A stretch of 64,000 nucleotides of DNA from DATEDA01 sp963820965 (GCA_963820965.1 CAWGCC010000010.1:81662-145661); one strand, 5' to 3'; positions 43,685 through 52,353 are shown, numbered from the stretch's first letter. Notes: a model not told the origin generated them from the sequence alone. Numbers and translations: made by a program.

Positions 43685-43981
43685 CTACCGCTTGCGTTTG
43701 GCCCGGCCCCGGGGCGACCGGGCCGGGCCCCACATCTCGGCCCGGACCTCCCGCAGCGCGTCCTCGATCGCCTGTTCGATTCTGTCCGCCGGCACGTTCG
43801 CATTCCGCGCCTGGGCTGCCGCCACCGTCTGCGCGAAGACCTCCTTCTGGACCGCGCGCTCGATGAACCTGGAGAGGTCGCCCTTCTTCAGCCCGCGCTG
43901 CGCGAGGAACGAGCGTAGGGATACGTCGGTGTCTTTGGAGACCTTTACCGTCCAGCGGACGAGCTCGTCGGCCTCGGCCAT
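43685..43981 (-). CDS. Ribbon-helix-helix-type antitoxin of PIN pair
   Basis: A 98-residue protein. RWTVKVSKDTDVSLRSFLAQRG then DLSRFIERAVQKEVF resembles a MetJ/Arc-type DNA-binding unit, followed by a toxin-binding helix (IEQAIEDALREVRAEM) and a basic end. AGGAG lies before the ATG. It is the first gene of a two-gene TA operon whose upstream region is AT-rich compared with its surroundings. Confidence 0.8.
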   Translation of the reverse strand: MAEADELVRWTVKVSKDTDVSLRSFLAQRGLKKGDLSRFIERAVQKEVFAQTVAAAQARNANVPADRIEQAIEDALREVRAEMWGPARSPRGRAKRKR

Positions 43982-44046
43982 GATCGACTCCTATGCGTAT
44001 AAACGTCTAAGTGCTCATAAGATAGCAAGATCGCCGGCAGGCAGGC

Positions 44047-44230
44047 AAGCCCGAGTGACGGGCTTGAAGGCACGGCGCTGAATGGGTGCCGACTCGGCTC
44101 GCGCACGCTCGCCGCCGTCTGTTCGGGGCCTTCACGACCACATGAAGACTCGAGCGCCAATCACGACGCCACGCGCACACGAGAAACCCGGTGTGCCCGG
44201 GCACCGGGCTCGAGCCTCTCCCTACCCGCG
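44047..44230 (-). repeat. Copy E of the coxL downstream region (pairs with 59680-59882)
   Basis: This segment aligns with the 200 bases downstream of the intact coxL. The shared parts are a CCCGAGTGAC-GGC hairpin core, then ATGGGTGCCGAC-CGGCTCGCGCA, then TGTTCGGGG-CTTTCACGACC, then TCGAGCGCCA-TCACG, then the terminator hairpin and CTCGAGCCTCTCC. By eye most positions agree, with small indels. Here AAGCCC-GAGTGAC-GGGCTT (44047-44065) is a perfect stem. Confidence 0.7.
44181..44209 (-). terminator. coxL-type terminator, copy E
   Basis: Read on the minus strand: CCCGGTGCCCGGGCACACCG then GG and TTTCTC. It is homologous in position and sequence to the terminator behind the intact coxL (59827-59852). 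Confidence 0.6.
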
Positions 44231-44253
44231 CTACCGCTTCTCGCCGGCCCGCA
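44231..44253 (-). pseudogene. coxL 3'-end scar, copy E (last residues RAGEKR-stop)
   Basis: The final six codons and TAG of the coxL-like gene are preserved here. They are fused out of frame to an antitoxin-like fragment at the shared bases TGCGGGCCGG. Only the tail of coxL plus its terminator and downstream flank remain. Confidence 0.65.
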
Positions 44254-44412
44254 CGCACCGCCTTGCCCGCCTTCATGTCGCGTACAGCCCGGAGGACCTC
44301 CGCGCCGATGTCACGGCCGGCATCGCGCCTGCATCGCTGCCTGTCAGTCAGCTTCATCGACGAACTCCTGCTTCAGGGCCTCCGCTGCAGGCGCGGGCTT
44401 GCTGACGCCTTC
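44254..44412 (-). pseudogene. HTH-antitoxin-like gene fragment
   Basis: The minus-strand frames give APAAEALKQEFVDEAD and, one frame over, DIGAEVLRAVRDMKAGKAVR. The latter is the typical start of HigA-like helix-turn-helix antitoxins, but the helix-turn-helix itself is absent. The sequence ends at the coxL tail scar. It is a truncated remnant of a TA module. Confidence 0.5.
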
Positions 44413-44424
44413 GTTTGAGACGCG

Positions 44425-44913
44425 CTACGATTTCTTTGGATAGTCGAGCGTCACTCTTGCGGGCTTGCCCTTGCCGATGCTCGACCACGACTTCGCATCG
44501 AACGCGAACTCGGCGACGGCGCACGTCGGCATCTCGGTGATCTTGTTCGAGAGGCGATGTGCGAGCTCGGTCAGCTCGGGGTTGTGGCCGAACAGCATCA
44601 CGCGCTCCAGCTTGTCGTCGAGCTCGTGAATGACGTCGAGCAGGTCATCCGCCGCGACCGCATACAGCCGATCATCCACGACGATGTCCTTGCGCCGGTA
44701 ATCGAGCTTCTTGGCGATGATCTCCGCCGTCTCGAGCGCGCGCATCGCCGGACTCGACAGGATCAGATCGGGCTTCACATCGCGCTTTGCCAATCGCTCA
44801 CCCATCTTCGGCGCGTCGCGCCGACCGCGGTCGTTCAATGGCCGGTCTTTGTCGGGCAACGCCGTGTCATCCCAACTCGACTTGGCGTGGCGAAGGAGAA
44901 ATAGCGTTTTCAT
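44425..44913 (-). CDS. sixA: SixA-like histidine phosphatase
   Basis: A 162-residue histidine-phosphatase-superfamily protein. The phospho-accepting H9 is in FLLRHAKSSW, with RPLNDRGRRDA, SSPAMRALETA and the second histidine in LFGHNPELTEL. E. coli SixA dephosphorylates HPt phosphohistidine; the substrate here is unproven. It ends 12 bases from the truncated antitoxin remnant. Confidence 0.92.
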   Translation of the reverse strand: MKTLFLLRHAKSSWDDTALPDKDRPLNDRGRRDAPKMGERLAKRDVKPDLILSSPAMRALETAEIIAKKLDYRRKDIVVDDRLYAVAADDLLDVIHELDDKLERVMLFGHNPELTELAHRLSNKITEMPTCAVAEFAFDAKSWSSIGKGKPARVTLDYPKKS

Positions 44914-44983
44914 GCCGCGGTGCTGTAGGGTTGCTTCCGCTCGGGGTGAGTCGATGCCCGCAATGCGGACCTCGATAGATCAG

Positions 44984-45454
44984 CTAGCCGAGAAGGGCTT
45001 CTATGCGCTTGACTGTCCTCTCAATTGCCGCCCGTTCGCCCACGAATGGGCCAAGGCGCCCTAACGCCCGTAGCCATTGGACCGTCTGGGTCCGAACCTC
45101 CGCGCGCCGCTTGCGTAGAAGCTCTAGCATCACGGGCTGCGCATTCGCACTGGCGGGGTCGACGACGACTCGCTGATAGTAGGCGGCATCATCTTCCTCG
45201 TGCGGGTGTTCCTCCATCTCATCAAGCGACTTCGGGTGAAGGTCGTCAATGAGACGGTCCTGTTCGTCCGTGCTGAGGCTCCCTTTCAGTTCGTCTGACG
45301 CCCGACCCATTTCCTCCCTCACTATTCCCTCGATACGCGCGCGTTCGTCTTCGATCGCGCGGGAGATTGCTGTCCGGACAGCTTCGGCGCCGCTGGGGCT
45401 CCGCAAGTCCCGCACCGCACGAGAAAGGTCCTCGAAGATTTCCCTGTCGCTCAT
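44984..45454 (-). CDS. Hypothetical protein, 156 residues, helical
   Basis: A mainly helical, highly charged protein (REIFEDLSRAVRDLRSPSG, AIEDERARIEGIVREEMGR, HPKSLDEMEEHPHEEDDAAYY). The His/Glu-rich middle could bind metal, but that is speculative. GGAG lies 8 bases before the ATG. It is not part of a recognised family and may belong to the accessory cargo of this region. Confidence 0.6.
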   Translation of the reverse strand: MSDREIFEDLSRAVRDLRSPSGAEAVRTAISRAIEDERARIEGIVREEMGRASDELKGSLSTDEQDRLIDDLHPKSLDEMEEHPHEEDDAAYYQRVVVDPASANAQPVMLELLRKRRAEVRTQTVQWLRALGRLGPFVGERAAIERTVKRIEALLG

Positions 45455-45668
45455 GTCGAAGCGCTCCTATTTCGTCGTCTCATCCAGCTTGCTACGATAC
45501 ACCGGGCACTCGCATCCGCTCCGGGCCTCCCGGCGGCACCGTCCTTCCGATCGCGTCACCGGGGCACGCGGTGGGACTTCATACAAGCGCGGGAGCCGCG
45601 GAACGCCGCTTGCAGGTCTTCTTGCTCGGGGAGCGATGAGAAGAACCGAGCTGCCAAGGAGGTTCTCT

Positions 45669-46007
45669 ATGGCCAAGAAAGCACTGCTGCAAGGAAACGC
45701 CGGTAACTACCGGATCCGAGGCGCAATCTGGGAACTGGGCTCCTTCGCCTATCGCGCCTACGTTCACCTGGTCCCCACGGTCGCTCGCTCGGATCTATCC
45801 CGGCGGGTCGTTTCGGCCGACGGCATGACGCTGCAAGAAGTACTCGGTGCGGCGAAGGAGCGAGTAAAGTCCACAGTGGGCACGCCCGTGGAGAGGCTCG
45901 AGCTTTTCCACCGCGAGACGGCACCGACGCCGCAGCCCGACATCGAGCATTCAACGCCGCGACGACAGCGGCCCGTTCCTCGACGGTATCCTCCGCCGAC
46001 GGATTAA
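45669..46007 (+). CDS. Hypothetical protein, 112 residues
   Basis: A small protein beginning AKKALLQGNAGNYRIRGAIWE and ending in a Pro/Arg-rich tail. An excellent AAGGAGG ribosome site lies 6 bases before the ATG, the best in the window, so it is very likely expressed. No family is recognised. An intrinsic-terminator-like hairpin follows. Confidence 0.6.
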   Translation: MAKKALLQGNAGNYRIRGAIWELGSFAYRAYVHLVPTVARSDLSRRVVSADGMTLQEVLGAAKERVKSTVGTPVERLELFHRETAPTPQPDIEHSTPRRQRPVPRRYPPPTD

Positions 46008-46012
46008 GGCCC

Positions 46013-46049
46013 GCGCGGCGCGGCTGCTGACGCCGCGGCGCACTTTTTG
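46013..46049 (+). terminator. Rho-independent terminator after the 112-residue protein gene
   Basis: A GC-rich imperfect stem (GCGGCGCGGC against GCCGCGGCGC, 7-base loop) is followed by ACTTTTTG, 6 bases after the stop codon. A second palindrome GGGCGCGCCC lies just beyond. Confidence 0.55.
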
Positions 46050-46230
46050 TGGGCGCGCCCGGTAACCAGCTAGGGCGTAGTCCCAGTCCGTGCCTTCGAG
46101 AGCAAGGTACGCTGGCCATGTAGGATACCGACGCCGCGACACCGCGCGTCGGACGCGAGTTCTCGACCGTCGTGCACTTCCCGTAGACCAGGCGGCCCCT
46201 TGGCATCGAAACGTGTAAGAGGAAAGATGA

Positions 46231-46692
46231 ATGCGCAAGCGACCAATCAATCAAGTCTCAGCTGTCGATGAAAGCTGGCTCGACTTGCAGCGGTTGGCAC
46301 AAGTCGAACTCACCTCCGAGGAGGCGGCACACCCGATCGAGGCGGCGCTGATGCCGAGCGCGGGATCGGGCTGGCGGGCAGCACAAGCCGGGGAGCAGAC
46401 GATCCGCCTCCTCTTTGATGAGTCCCAGAGGGTGAGGCGTATTCAACTGGTGTTTCAGGAAGATCAGCAGGCGCGCACGCAAGAGTTCGTGCTGCGGTGG
46501 TCGCCGGATGGCGGTCAATCGTACCGGGAGATCGTGCGTCAGCAATATAACTTCAGCCCGCATGGCGTGACGCACGAGTTTGAAGATTACGCGGTCGATC
46601 TCGCCGAGGTCACGGCGCTGGAATTGAGAATCGTTCCAGACATAAATAGAGGAGATGCTCGTGCATCGCTCGCGCAGTTACGCATCGCATGA
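46231..46692 (+). CDS. Galactose-binding/discoidin-like single-domain protein
   Basis: A 153-residue all-beta protein. GWRAAQAGEQTIRLLFDE, VRRIQLVFQE, TQEFVLRWSPDGGQSYREI, FEDYAVDLAEVTALELRIVPDI and ASLAQLRIA match the strand order of F5/8-type-C-like carbohydrate-binding domains. No signal peptide is seen, so it is probably cytoplasmic. Its lower GC than nearby metabolic genes fits recent acquisition. The 223 bases before it hold the terminator only. Confidence 0.65.
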   Translation: MRKRPINQVSAVDESWLDLQRLAQVELTSEEAAHPIEAALMPSAGSGWRAAQAGEQTIRLLFDESQRVRRIQLVFQEDQQARTQEFVLRWSPDGGQSYREIVRQQYNFSPHGVTHEFEDYAVDLAEVTALELRIVPDINRGDARASLAQLRIA

Positions 46693-47420
46693 GTTCTGGA
46701 ACTGTTCCCGGGAGCTTATTGGACGGGGCGTAGCCTGATCGCGATTCACGCGACGCACCTCTCGCTCGGCCCCTCGCTTTTCTTGTGGCGCTGCGCTTCA
46801 ACTGTTGTGCCCTTCGGCATGGTTGAGAGCCGCGGCCCCGACCGCAGCCGCAACGTCTCAATCGCCCGCTATCGGCATCAGTTGGACGAGGGATCGGCGC
46901 TCGCAGGAGGAGATTCACGCAGCAGTGTGGCAGGGCACGCACGCACTGCGGACAGTCCCGCTCACTCTGGCGGGCTTCTCACCTTCCACGATCTTTTTTT
47001 CGATACGGGGAGTTTCTGGCGCACCGAGCGCGTATAGTGAGAAAAGGGCGGGTACTATCCGACGCCGAGTACACCTCTTGGCGACTCCAAACTCGAGCCC
47101 GAAGACAGCTATCCGCCCCCGCTGCCCCTTTCACATCGTCCCGGGCAGAAACGGCGTCGTTCCGGGTTGATCTCGCAGGCGGCGTCGAAGCGAAGAGCAC
47201 AGTCCGAAAGCGCGGCGACGCCGGGCGAACAGCGCCGCTCGGGCTCGCAAGCACGCGCGTCGCCGAGCGGCTCCAAAACTCTTCCAAGTCGGGTGTGTCT
47301 CATCTCGTTTCTTATGCTGCCGGCAGAGGCGGCTTCGGCGGGGAAAGTCCTCTCGCTCGAAAGGGATTTGCCACGCTCACGCCTGGTTACTTGCGCGCGT
47401 AAGCTGCAAGACGGGAAAGC
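46693..47420. other. 728-base stretch without a recognised gene
   Basis: Several overlapping short frames exist on both strands but none shows a family motif, good ribosome site or codon pattern like its neighbours. It may be decayed sequence. Confidence 0.4.
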
Positions 47421-47912
47421 ATGATGACGACACGAGAGCCAACCGAGGGTCAGATCCCGCTGCAGGCAGGGATAGAGGATCGATTGGAGAGGCTCAGCAC
47501 GCTCATGGGTGTGCCGCCCCTGACGTTGGCATCCCATGCGATAGAACGTTGGGTGGCTGAGCAGGAAAGAGCGTTGGCGTTGATCGAAAGCCTTGGGGAC
47601 GCCGTGGGCGGGGAGATGGGACCTCGCCTGAAGGAAATGTTGCGCACAGGCCTGTTCGCGCGGCAGGCGAACATGGCCGGTGGACCAGAACTCACTGCAG
47701 CTGAAGTAGGCGCCATCGCTGAGCAGGAAAATCTATCGACAACCGCGGCCGCTGGACTCGGAGGCGCTTTGCTGCAATCAACACAAGGCCTACGCGAGAT
47801 CGAGCGCTTGATCCGTGAAAATATCGAGAATGCGAAGGCGCAAGGTCAATCCGAAAAGGCAGAAGATCTCGAACGCATTCTTGTCCGTTTCAATAAGGTG
47901 CATCTGTTCTAG
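47421..47912 (+). CDS. Hypothetical protein, 163 residues
   Basis: A helical protein starting MMTTREPTEG. LERLSTLMGVPPLTLASHAIERWVAEQERAL resembles a ribbon-helix-helix or small DNA-binding unit by eye, and the C-terminal half (GLREIERLIRENIENAKAQGQ) is probably a coiled coil. No TA partner is adjacent. Function unknown. Lower GC content than the metabolic genes. Confidence 0.55.
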   Translation: MMTTREPTEGQIPLQAGIEDRLERLSTLMGVPPLTLASHAIERWVAEQERALALIESLGDAVGGEMGPRLKEMLRTGLFARQANMAGGPELTAAEVGAIAEQENLSTTAAAGLGGALLQSTQGLREIERLIRENIENAKAQGQSEKAEDLERILVRFNKVHLF

Positions 47913-47963
47913 GAGGCCGGGGTCGATCTTCCCCCGGCACACCGGGACGCTTTGGTTCCGGCG

Positions 47964-48359
47964 TCAGCGCGCGAGAGAGAGCTCGCTCATGCGCTCGAGC
48001 AGCGGCCGCTTCTGCTCTTCCAGCTCCTGATAGCGCGCGTACAGGCGGTCGAGCTCTGCGCTCAAGTCCTTGATCCGGGTCTCGCGCGCCTCGCGCTCGC
48101 GCTGCAGCTCGCTGTAATCGCGCGGCGGCGGCGCGATGCCGTTCGGCCGCGGCGCGAACGGATCCGGTCGCGCAAGTTCGGCGCGGCGCAGCTCCTGCAC
48201 CATCTGGAACTGCTGGTAGACGCTCTGCTGCGTCTGGCTGATGCGGCCGAGTGTCGCTTCCAGCCGCTTCAGCTCGGCGTCCGCCTCGGTCTGCGCGAAC
48301 GCGAGCGCCGCGCCGAGCCCCAGCGCGAGGCCGGCAAAGGCGCGAAGCGCGCGGCCCAT
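47964..48359 (-). CDS. Periplasmic coiled-coil protein, unknown
   Basis: A 131-residue protein with a Sec signal peptide (RALRAFAGLALGLGAALAFAQ). Two long helices with heptad character follow (ADAELKRLEATLGRISQTQQSVYQQFQ and DYSELQREREARETRIKDLSAELDRLYARYQELEEQ), separated by a Pro-rich linker. This resembles small periplasmic helical hairpin proteins. ATG 48359 is chosen because the signal peptide starts there. Confidence 0.65.
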   Translation of the reverse strand: MGRALRAFAGLALGLGAALAFAQTEADAELKRLEATLGRISQTQQSVYQQFQMVQELRRAELARPDPFAPRPNGIAPPPRDYSELQREREARETRIKDLSAELDRLYARYQELEEQKRPLLERMSELSLAR

Positions 48360-48418
48360 TCCTCCCGCGCGGCGGTGAGCTACGGAATCCGAGGCGCTAG
48401 TGGATCTCATCGCCGTCG

Positions 48419-48535
48419 AGAGCGCTCAAGCTGCCGGACATCCAGCAGCGGTTCGCCGCGATCGGGGCGGGGTGCGTCGGTGGCAGCCCCCGAGCAGCTT
48501 GCAGGACACCTGAAACGCGAGACCGAGCGCTGGTA
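48419..48535 (+). pseudogene. Bug/TctC solute-binding protein, 3' fragment
   Basis: LKLPDIQQRFAAIGAGCVGGSP followed, one base out of frame in a C-run near 48493, by EQLAGHLKRETERW-stop is the typical end of tripartite-tricarboxylate-transporter substrate-binding proteins. Nothing of the upstream gene is present. A relic, frameshifted as well. The rest of 48360-48805 shows no gene. Confidence 0.6.
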
Positions 48536-48805
48536 GCCATCATCCGCCCTCTGCCTTCCGCGCGCTGACCGTCATCCCGAACCTTCCAAACCGCGGGCTC
48601 TGTCCGGAGGCAATCCGTTTTCCGTAGGCCATCTGGACGATCTCCGTCCGGTAACTCGGTACGCCTCTCTGGCGAATTAGCAGTCATTCGGACGCGCGCC
48701 GACGACGGCACGGAGAAGCTGGTTTTCTCGATTGGCCGGCGGCGCATGCGGCGAACACGCGTGGTCGGACACCGCGCAGTTCCCGACATAGGAAAGGAGA
48801 GTTAT

Positions 48806-50833
48806 ATGAGGCGCGGCTGCATACAGGGCATAGCGGTCTTTCTCGCGGTGACGGGGTCTGCCGTTGCCGACACCGAGGTGTTCGTGCGGAACAACACGCC
48901 GCATTTCTTCACGATCCGCCATTCCATCCGGCAGCCCGGGACGGATCCGCTCCCCATCGGCTCCTACTACTGGAACACCCATCAGATCCAGCCCATGGTC
49001 AGGACGAAGCTGCTTCAGTTCACTCGCGCCGCCGGAGTGAAGAACGGGGAAGAATACGAGCTTCACTCGGAGTTGCGGCTGGGCGACGAGAGCATCGACC
49101 TGCGCCAGAAGATGCGCGGCACGCCGTTCCACAGCAAGCTCTGGTACTCGGCCACGAATGACCCATGGTTCGAAGGCCGGGACTGGCACGTCACGCAATG
49201 GAACACGAAACGGGGCCTGATCGAAGTGGCTTACCGCGCGTACTACACGGGCGGCGACGACGACATCCAGTACGTGTTGAATCCGATCCACGCGGGAAAC
49301 CCGACGCAGGATACGTTGAATGTTCTCGCCTACAACATCTACATGCGCCCGACGAGCCTCAAAAAGAACGGGCAGGCCATCCGTGCCGAGCTCCTCCCGG
49401 AGCGTCTCCGCGATTACGACGTGATCGCATTTTCGGAGGCGTTCGACGATGGCGTGCGCGAGGACCTGCTCGACCGGGTCAAGCCGGACTACCGCTTCCA
49501 CACGAGGATTCTCGGTTCCGACGAGGGCACCGAGCAGGACGGGGGCGTCATCATCGCCAGCAAGTGGCCGATCCTCGAGGAAGACCAGGTCGAATTCGAG
49601 CATCAGAATCTCAGGGACTTTGGCGGCGCCAAGATGTGCCATGGCGACGAACCGGCCGAGTGGGCGCGCGGCCTGGCGGACTGCCTGGCGGAAAAGGGCG
49701 TGCTCTATGCCCGCATCGGCAAGGAGGAGCGCACGTTCCACATCTTCGGAACCCATCTCCAGGCGGGTGACGGCGGGGTGGAGGCGGCAGTCCGAACCAG
49801 GCAACTGCTGGTCATCAAGGCCTTCATCGACTCCAAGAAGATCCCGGCCGACGAAACGGTGATCGTCGCGGGCGACCTCAACATAGAGAAGGACAGCCCG
49901 GAATACTTCAGCATGCTCAAGATCCTGAACGCGAGGCATCCTCCGACAACGGGTCATCCCTATACCGTGGATCCGGCGGTCAACCGGCTCACGGGCAGTT
50001 CGGGCCCGCGTTTCATCGATTACGTGCTGCTGTCGAATGCCCATCTCCAGCCGGCCAGCGCGTCCGTGGAGACGCGCCTGCTCTACTCGAGAATCGGCTG
50101 GAAAGAGTATCCGCACGAGTCGGAGTACTGGGATCTGTCCGATCATTTCCCCGTCTACGGCAGGCTGCAATACGGCCGTCCGGCGTTCCAGCTCTCCCCG
50201 GCCGCGGTCGATTTCGGCCGGGTGGAACGGAACACGTTCGGCACACGCCTTCCCGGAGTGACGGTCTCGAGCGTGGGATCGGGTCCGGTGACGGTCCAGA
50301 GCGTCAGACTCGAAGGCCCCCAGGCGAACTTCTTTTCGATCACTCCGCGTCCGCCAAGCGCGCTTCCGGTCACCCTTCCGCCGGGATCGACCTTTCCGAT
50401 TTCCGTGGGGTTTCGGAGTGGCCTGGCTGGCGCACACCAGGCGCGTGTGGCGGTAACCGGCCTGGACATCTCGGGTACCCCGGTGACCTCGCATGCGGTT
50501 CTCCTGGCCAACGTCGTGGAGCCGGACATCGCCGTGGTCCCGAGCGCTCTCAATTTTGGACTGGTCCGGCTGGGGCAGCAGGTTGCACGCAACGTGCTCG
50601 TCACGAACAACGGCTCCTCATCGCTGCGCTTTCGGGTGAATCCGCCGACTCAGGTCGTCTTCCAGTGGGCGGGCGATGCAGCGAACGCCTGGCACACGGT
50701 GCCATCCGGAGGGTCCGAGGTCATTGCCGTGCGCTACAAACCGGTAACGGCCGGCGCACATACGGCCCAGATTGCGATCGCGAGCGATGACGGCACGGTG
50801 TCCGTACCGCTCGTCGGGGAGGGTGTGCGATGA
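48806..50833 (+). CDS. Secreted sphingomyelinase-like phosphodiesterase with ASH-type repeats
   Basis: A 675-residue exported protein. A signal peptide (to about VADTEV) is followed by a roughly 145-residue beta domain, then an endonuclease/exonuclease/phosphatase fold of neutral sphingomyelinase type (LNVLAYNIYMRP, DVIAFSEAFDD, FGTHLQAGD, VIVAGDLNIEKD, RFIDYVLLS, SDHFPVYG). Two immunoglobulin-like ASH/choice-of-anchor repeats follow (LSPAAVDFGRVERNTFGTR, VVPSALNFGLVRLGQQVAR). The catalytic Asp/His pair is intact. It probably hydrolyses phospholipid head groups outside the cytoplasm. AAAGGAG precedes the ATG. Confidence 0.88.
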   Translation: MRRGCIQGIAVFLAVTGSAVADTEVFVRNNTPHFFTIRHSIRQPGTDPLPIGSYYWNTHQIQPMVRTKLLQFTRAAGVKNGEEYELHSELRLGDESIDLRQKMRGTPFHSKLWYSATNDPWFEGRDWHVTQWNTKRGLIEVAYRAYYTGGDDDIQYVLNPIHAGNPTQDTLNVLAYNIYMRPTSLKKNGQAIRAELLPERLRDYDVIAFSEAFDDGVREDLLDRVKPDYRFHTRILGSDEGTEQDGGVIIASKWPILEEDQVEFEHQNLRDFGGAKMCHGDEPAEWARGLADCLAEKGVLYARIGKEERTFHIFGTHLQAGDGGVEAAVRTRQLLVIKAFIDSKKIPADETVIVAGDLNIEKDSPEYFSMLKILNARHPPTTGHPYTVDPAVNRLTGSSGPRFIDYVLLSNAHLQPASASVETRLLYSRIGWKEYPHESEYWDLSDHFPVYGRLQYGRPAFQLSPAAVDFGRVERNTFGTRLPGVTVSSVGSGPVTVQSVRLEGPQANFFSITPRPPSALPVTLPPGSTFPISVGFRSGLAGAHQARVAVTGLDISGTPVTSHAVLLANVVEPDIAVVPSALNFGLVRLGQQVARNVLVTNNGSSSLRFRVNPPTQVVFQWAGDAANAWHTVPSGGSEVIAVRYKPVTAGAHTAQIAIASDDGTVSVPLVGEGVR

Positions 50834-50984
50834 CCGTTGCTCCCCGGACTCGAGTTGCCGGCCGAGCTCGTCTAGTCCAGGTCACCGCAGCGGCCGGCAG
50901 GCCGCGGCCGTGACTCTTCTTCCCTCACCTGCCAAAACGTGCCGGAACCCGCCGCAACACCCACGATTTCCCCCCGTTCGGGGA

Positions 50985-51503
50985 TCACGATTTGGGCGAC
51001 GGAAGCCTGCTCAGGTTGATCATCAACGTCATCGGATTGATGGGCGATTCGACGAAGCCGAACTTCAGATAAAACTTCCGCGCGGGCTCGGAGATCGCGT
51101 GAACGAGCAGTGCCCGCGCAGCGATCTCCTGGGTTACCTGGATCGAGCGAACCACTGCGTCCTTCAGCAGACCGGCACCGATTCCCTTGCCGCTCCACCG
51201 CCGATCGACGGCAAGACGCCCGAGCACGATGACCGGTATGGACTGAGGCATGTTTCTCCGGATGCTCCCCGGCGCATCCGCACGCGCCACGCTCCCCGCG
51301 GCGAGGCAGTAATAGCCGACGACGATTTTCCCGGAACAGACTACGAACGTGCGGGAGGCGTGCTCGCGCTCGTTCGCTAGAGCGCGCTTGCGAAGCCACG
51401 AGTCGAGCTCCGGCTCTCCGAAGTCGAACGGCTCGAGGTCGTGGTGTTCCGCGATCGACTCGGGCGCCGAAAGCCCATCCGGGCTTCCGCCTACTTCTCC
51501 CAA
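50985..51503 (-). CDS. GNAT acetyltransferase toxin (TacT-like)
   Basis: A 172-residue GNAT enzyme. LDSWLRKRALANEREHASRTFV, IVVGYYCLAAGSV and the acetyl-CoA loop DRRWSGKGIGAGLL are diagnostic of the TacT/AtaT group. These acetylate aminoacyl-tRNA and stop translation. It overlaps the DUF1778 antitoxin stop by 13 bases, the standard pairing. Confidence 0.92.
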   Translation of the reverse strand: MGEVGGSPDGLSAPESIAEHHDLEPFDFGEPELDSWLRKRALANEREHASRTFVVCSGKIVVGYYCLAAGSVARADAPGSIRRNMPQSIPVIVLGRLAVDRRWSGKGIGAGLLKDAVVRSIQVTQEIAARALLVHAISEPARKFYLKFGFVESPINPMTLMINLSRLPSPKS

Positions 51504-51778
51504 GGCGCTTTCCGCTGCAGGAGGTCGATCAGACGCTTCGAGGACGCCCCGACGGGCGCTTCGAGAAGCTTCTCGAATCGTTTGAACGCCTTGGCGTCGA
51601 GCTGAAAGAAGACCTGGTCGACGAGGACCTGGCGGGCCCGTTCGCGTGCCGCCTCGAGCATGAATTCCGAGCGCGTCTTTCCCTGTGCCTGCGCGGCGCG
51701 GTCGATCAGGTCGCGGTCGGCTGCCCGCGCACGCAGATTGATTGCTGTGTCCCTGGTGGAAACGGCATCCGCAGCCAT
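51491..51778 (-). CDS. DUF1778 ribbon-helix-helix antitoxin (TacA-like)
   Basis: A 95-residue antitoxin. TAINLRARAADRDLIDRAAQAQGKTRSEFML is the ribbon-helix-helix DNA-binding part. VDQVFFQLDAKAFKRFEKLL with the downstream APVGASSKRLIDLLQRKAPW is the conserved toxin-neutralising tail. It is expected to bind the palindromes at 51805-51824 together with the toxin. Confidence 0.92.
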   Translation of the reverse strand: MAADAVSTRDTAINLRARAADRDLIDRAAQAQGKTRSEFMLEAARERARQVLVDQVFFQLDAKAFKRFEKLLEAPVGASSKRLIDLLQRKAPWEK

Positions 51779-51804
51779 GTCAGAACCTCCCGAAACCGGC
51801 GTCG

Positions 51805-51824
51805 AGCCTGACAGGCTGTATACA
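51805..51824 (-). promoter_or_regulatory. Operator palindromes of the DUF1778/GNAT operon
   Basis: A 13-base palindrome AGCCTG-A-CAGGCT (51805-51817) abuts an 8-base palindrome TGTATACA (51817-51824), 27 bases before the antitoxin ATG. A TTGACG (minus strand, 51828-51833) lies just upstream. Conditional repression by the TA complex is expected for this family. Confidence 0.55.
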
Positions 51825-51894
51825 CAACGTCAACACAGGCGCTGCAGGCCCGGCCGCAGGTTTCCGCAAACGCGGTCAAGACGCGACTGGCAAG

Positions 51895-51925
51895 CAAGAA
51901 AGAGCCCGGCGCCACGGGCGCCGGC
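51895..51925 (-). terminator. coxL-type terminator, copy F
   Basis: On the minus strand a strong GCGCC-rich stem ends in GGGCTCTTTCTTG. It resembles the other coxL tail terminators, but the coxL 3' codons that normally precede it are missing. Confidence 0.5.
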
Positions 51926-51927
51926 GC

Positions 51928-52012
51928 GTGAGCGTGAGCGTGAAGCCCGGGTTCTCGGTGCCGTTGGCGAGTCCAGAACCTCGGTCGCGCTGAAGACGCT
52001 GCGCTCCTCGCG
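51928..52012 (-). pseudogene. coxL internal fragment, copy F
   Basis: About 85 bases match the coxL segment encoding ERSVFSATEFWSLNGTENPGF (60868-60945 in the intact copy), with two small indels. It is attached directly to a terminator copy. The same internal segment recurs in copy C. Confidence 0.65.
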
Positions 52013-52092
52013 AAGGGCTTGAGGGCGGCGGGGAGGTCCGCGACGAGGTCGACTCCCATCGTCGCCGCCCGTAAATATGGTAATCTGGCTCG

Positions 52093-52353
52093 ATGAAGAC
52101 AACGATCGAGATCCCGGATCCTCTCTTTCGCAGGGCCAAGTCCAAGGCCGCCGAGCGTGGCCAGACTCTGAAGGACCTCGTCACCGAGGCGCTGCAGGAA
52201 AAGCTCGCGGCGATGACGAAGAGGGCTCAGCCGCGCGAACCGGAATGGATGCAGGGATTCGGGAAGTTGCGCCGTCTCCGCGCGGAGACCGCCCGCATCC
52301 AGGCGACGATCGACGACGCCTTCGAGGTGATCGAGCCCGAGGATCGAGCGTGA
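52093..52353 (+). CDS. vapB: VapB-type antitoxin
   Basis: An 86-residue ribbon-helix-helix antitoxin. KTTIEIPDPLFRRAKSKAAERGQTLKDLVTEAL is the DNA-binding half; the C-terminal WMQGFGKLRRLRAETARI and DDAFEVIEPED part should occupy the toxin groove. Its TGA overlaps the toxin GTG as GTGA. The upstream region has AT-rich TAAATATGGTAATCT but no clean promoter hexamers. Confidence 0.88.
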   Translation: MKTTIEIPDPLFRRAKSKAAERGQTLKDLVTEALQEKLAAMTKRAQPREPEWMQGFGKLRRLRAETARIQATIDDAFEVIEPEDRA

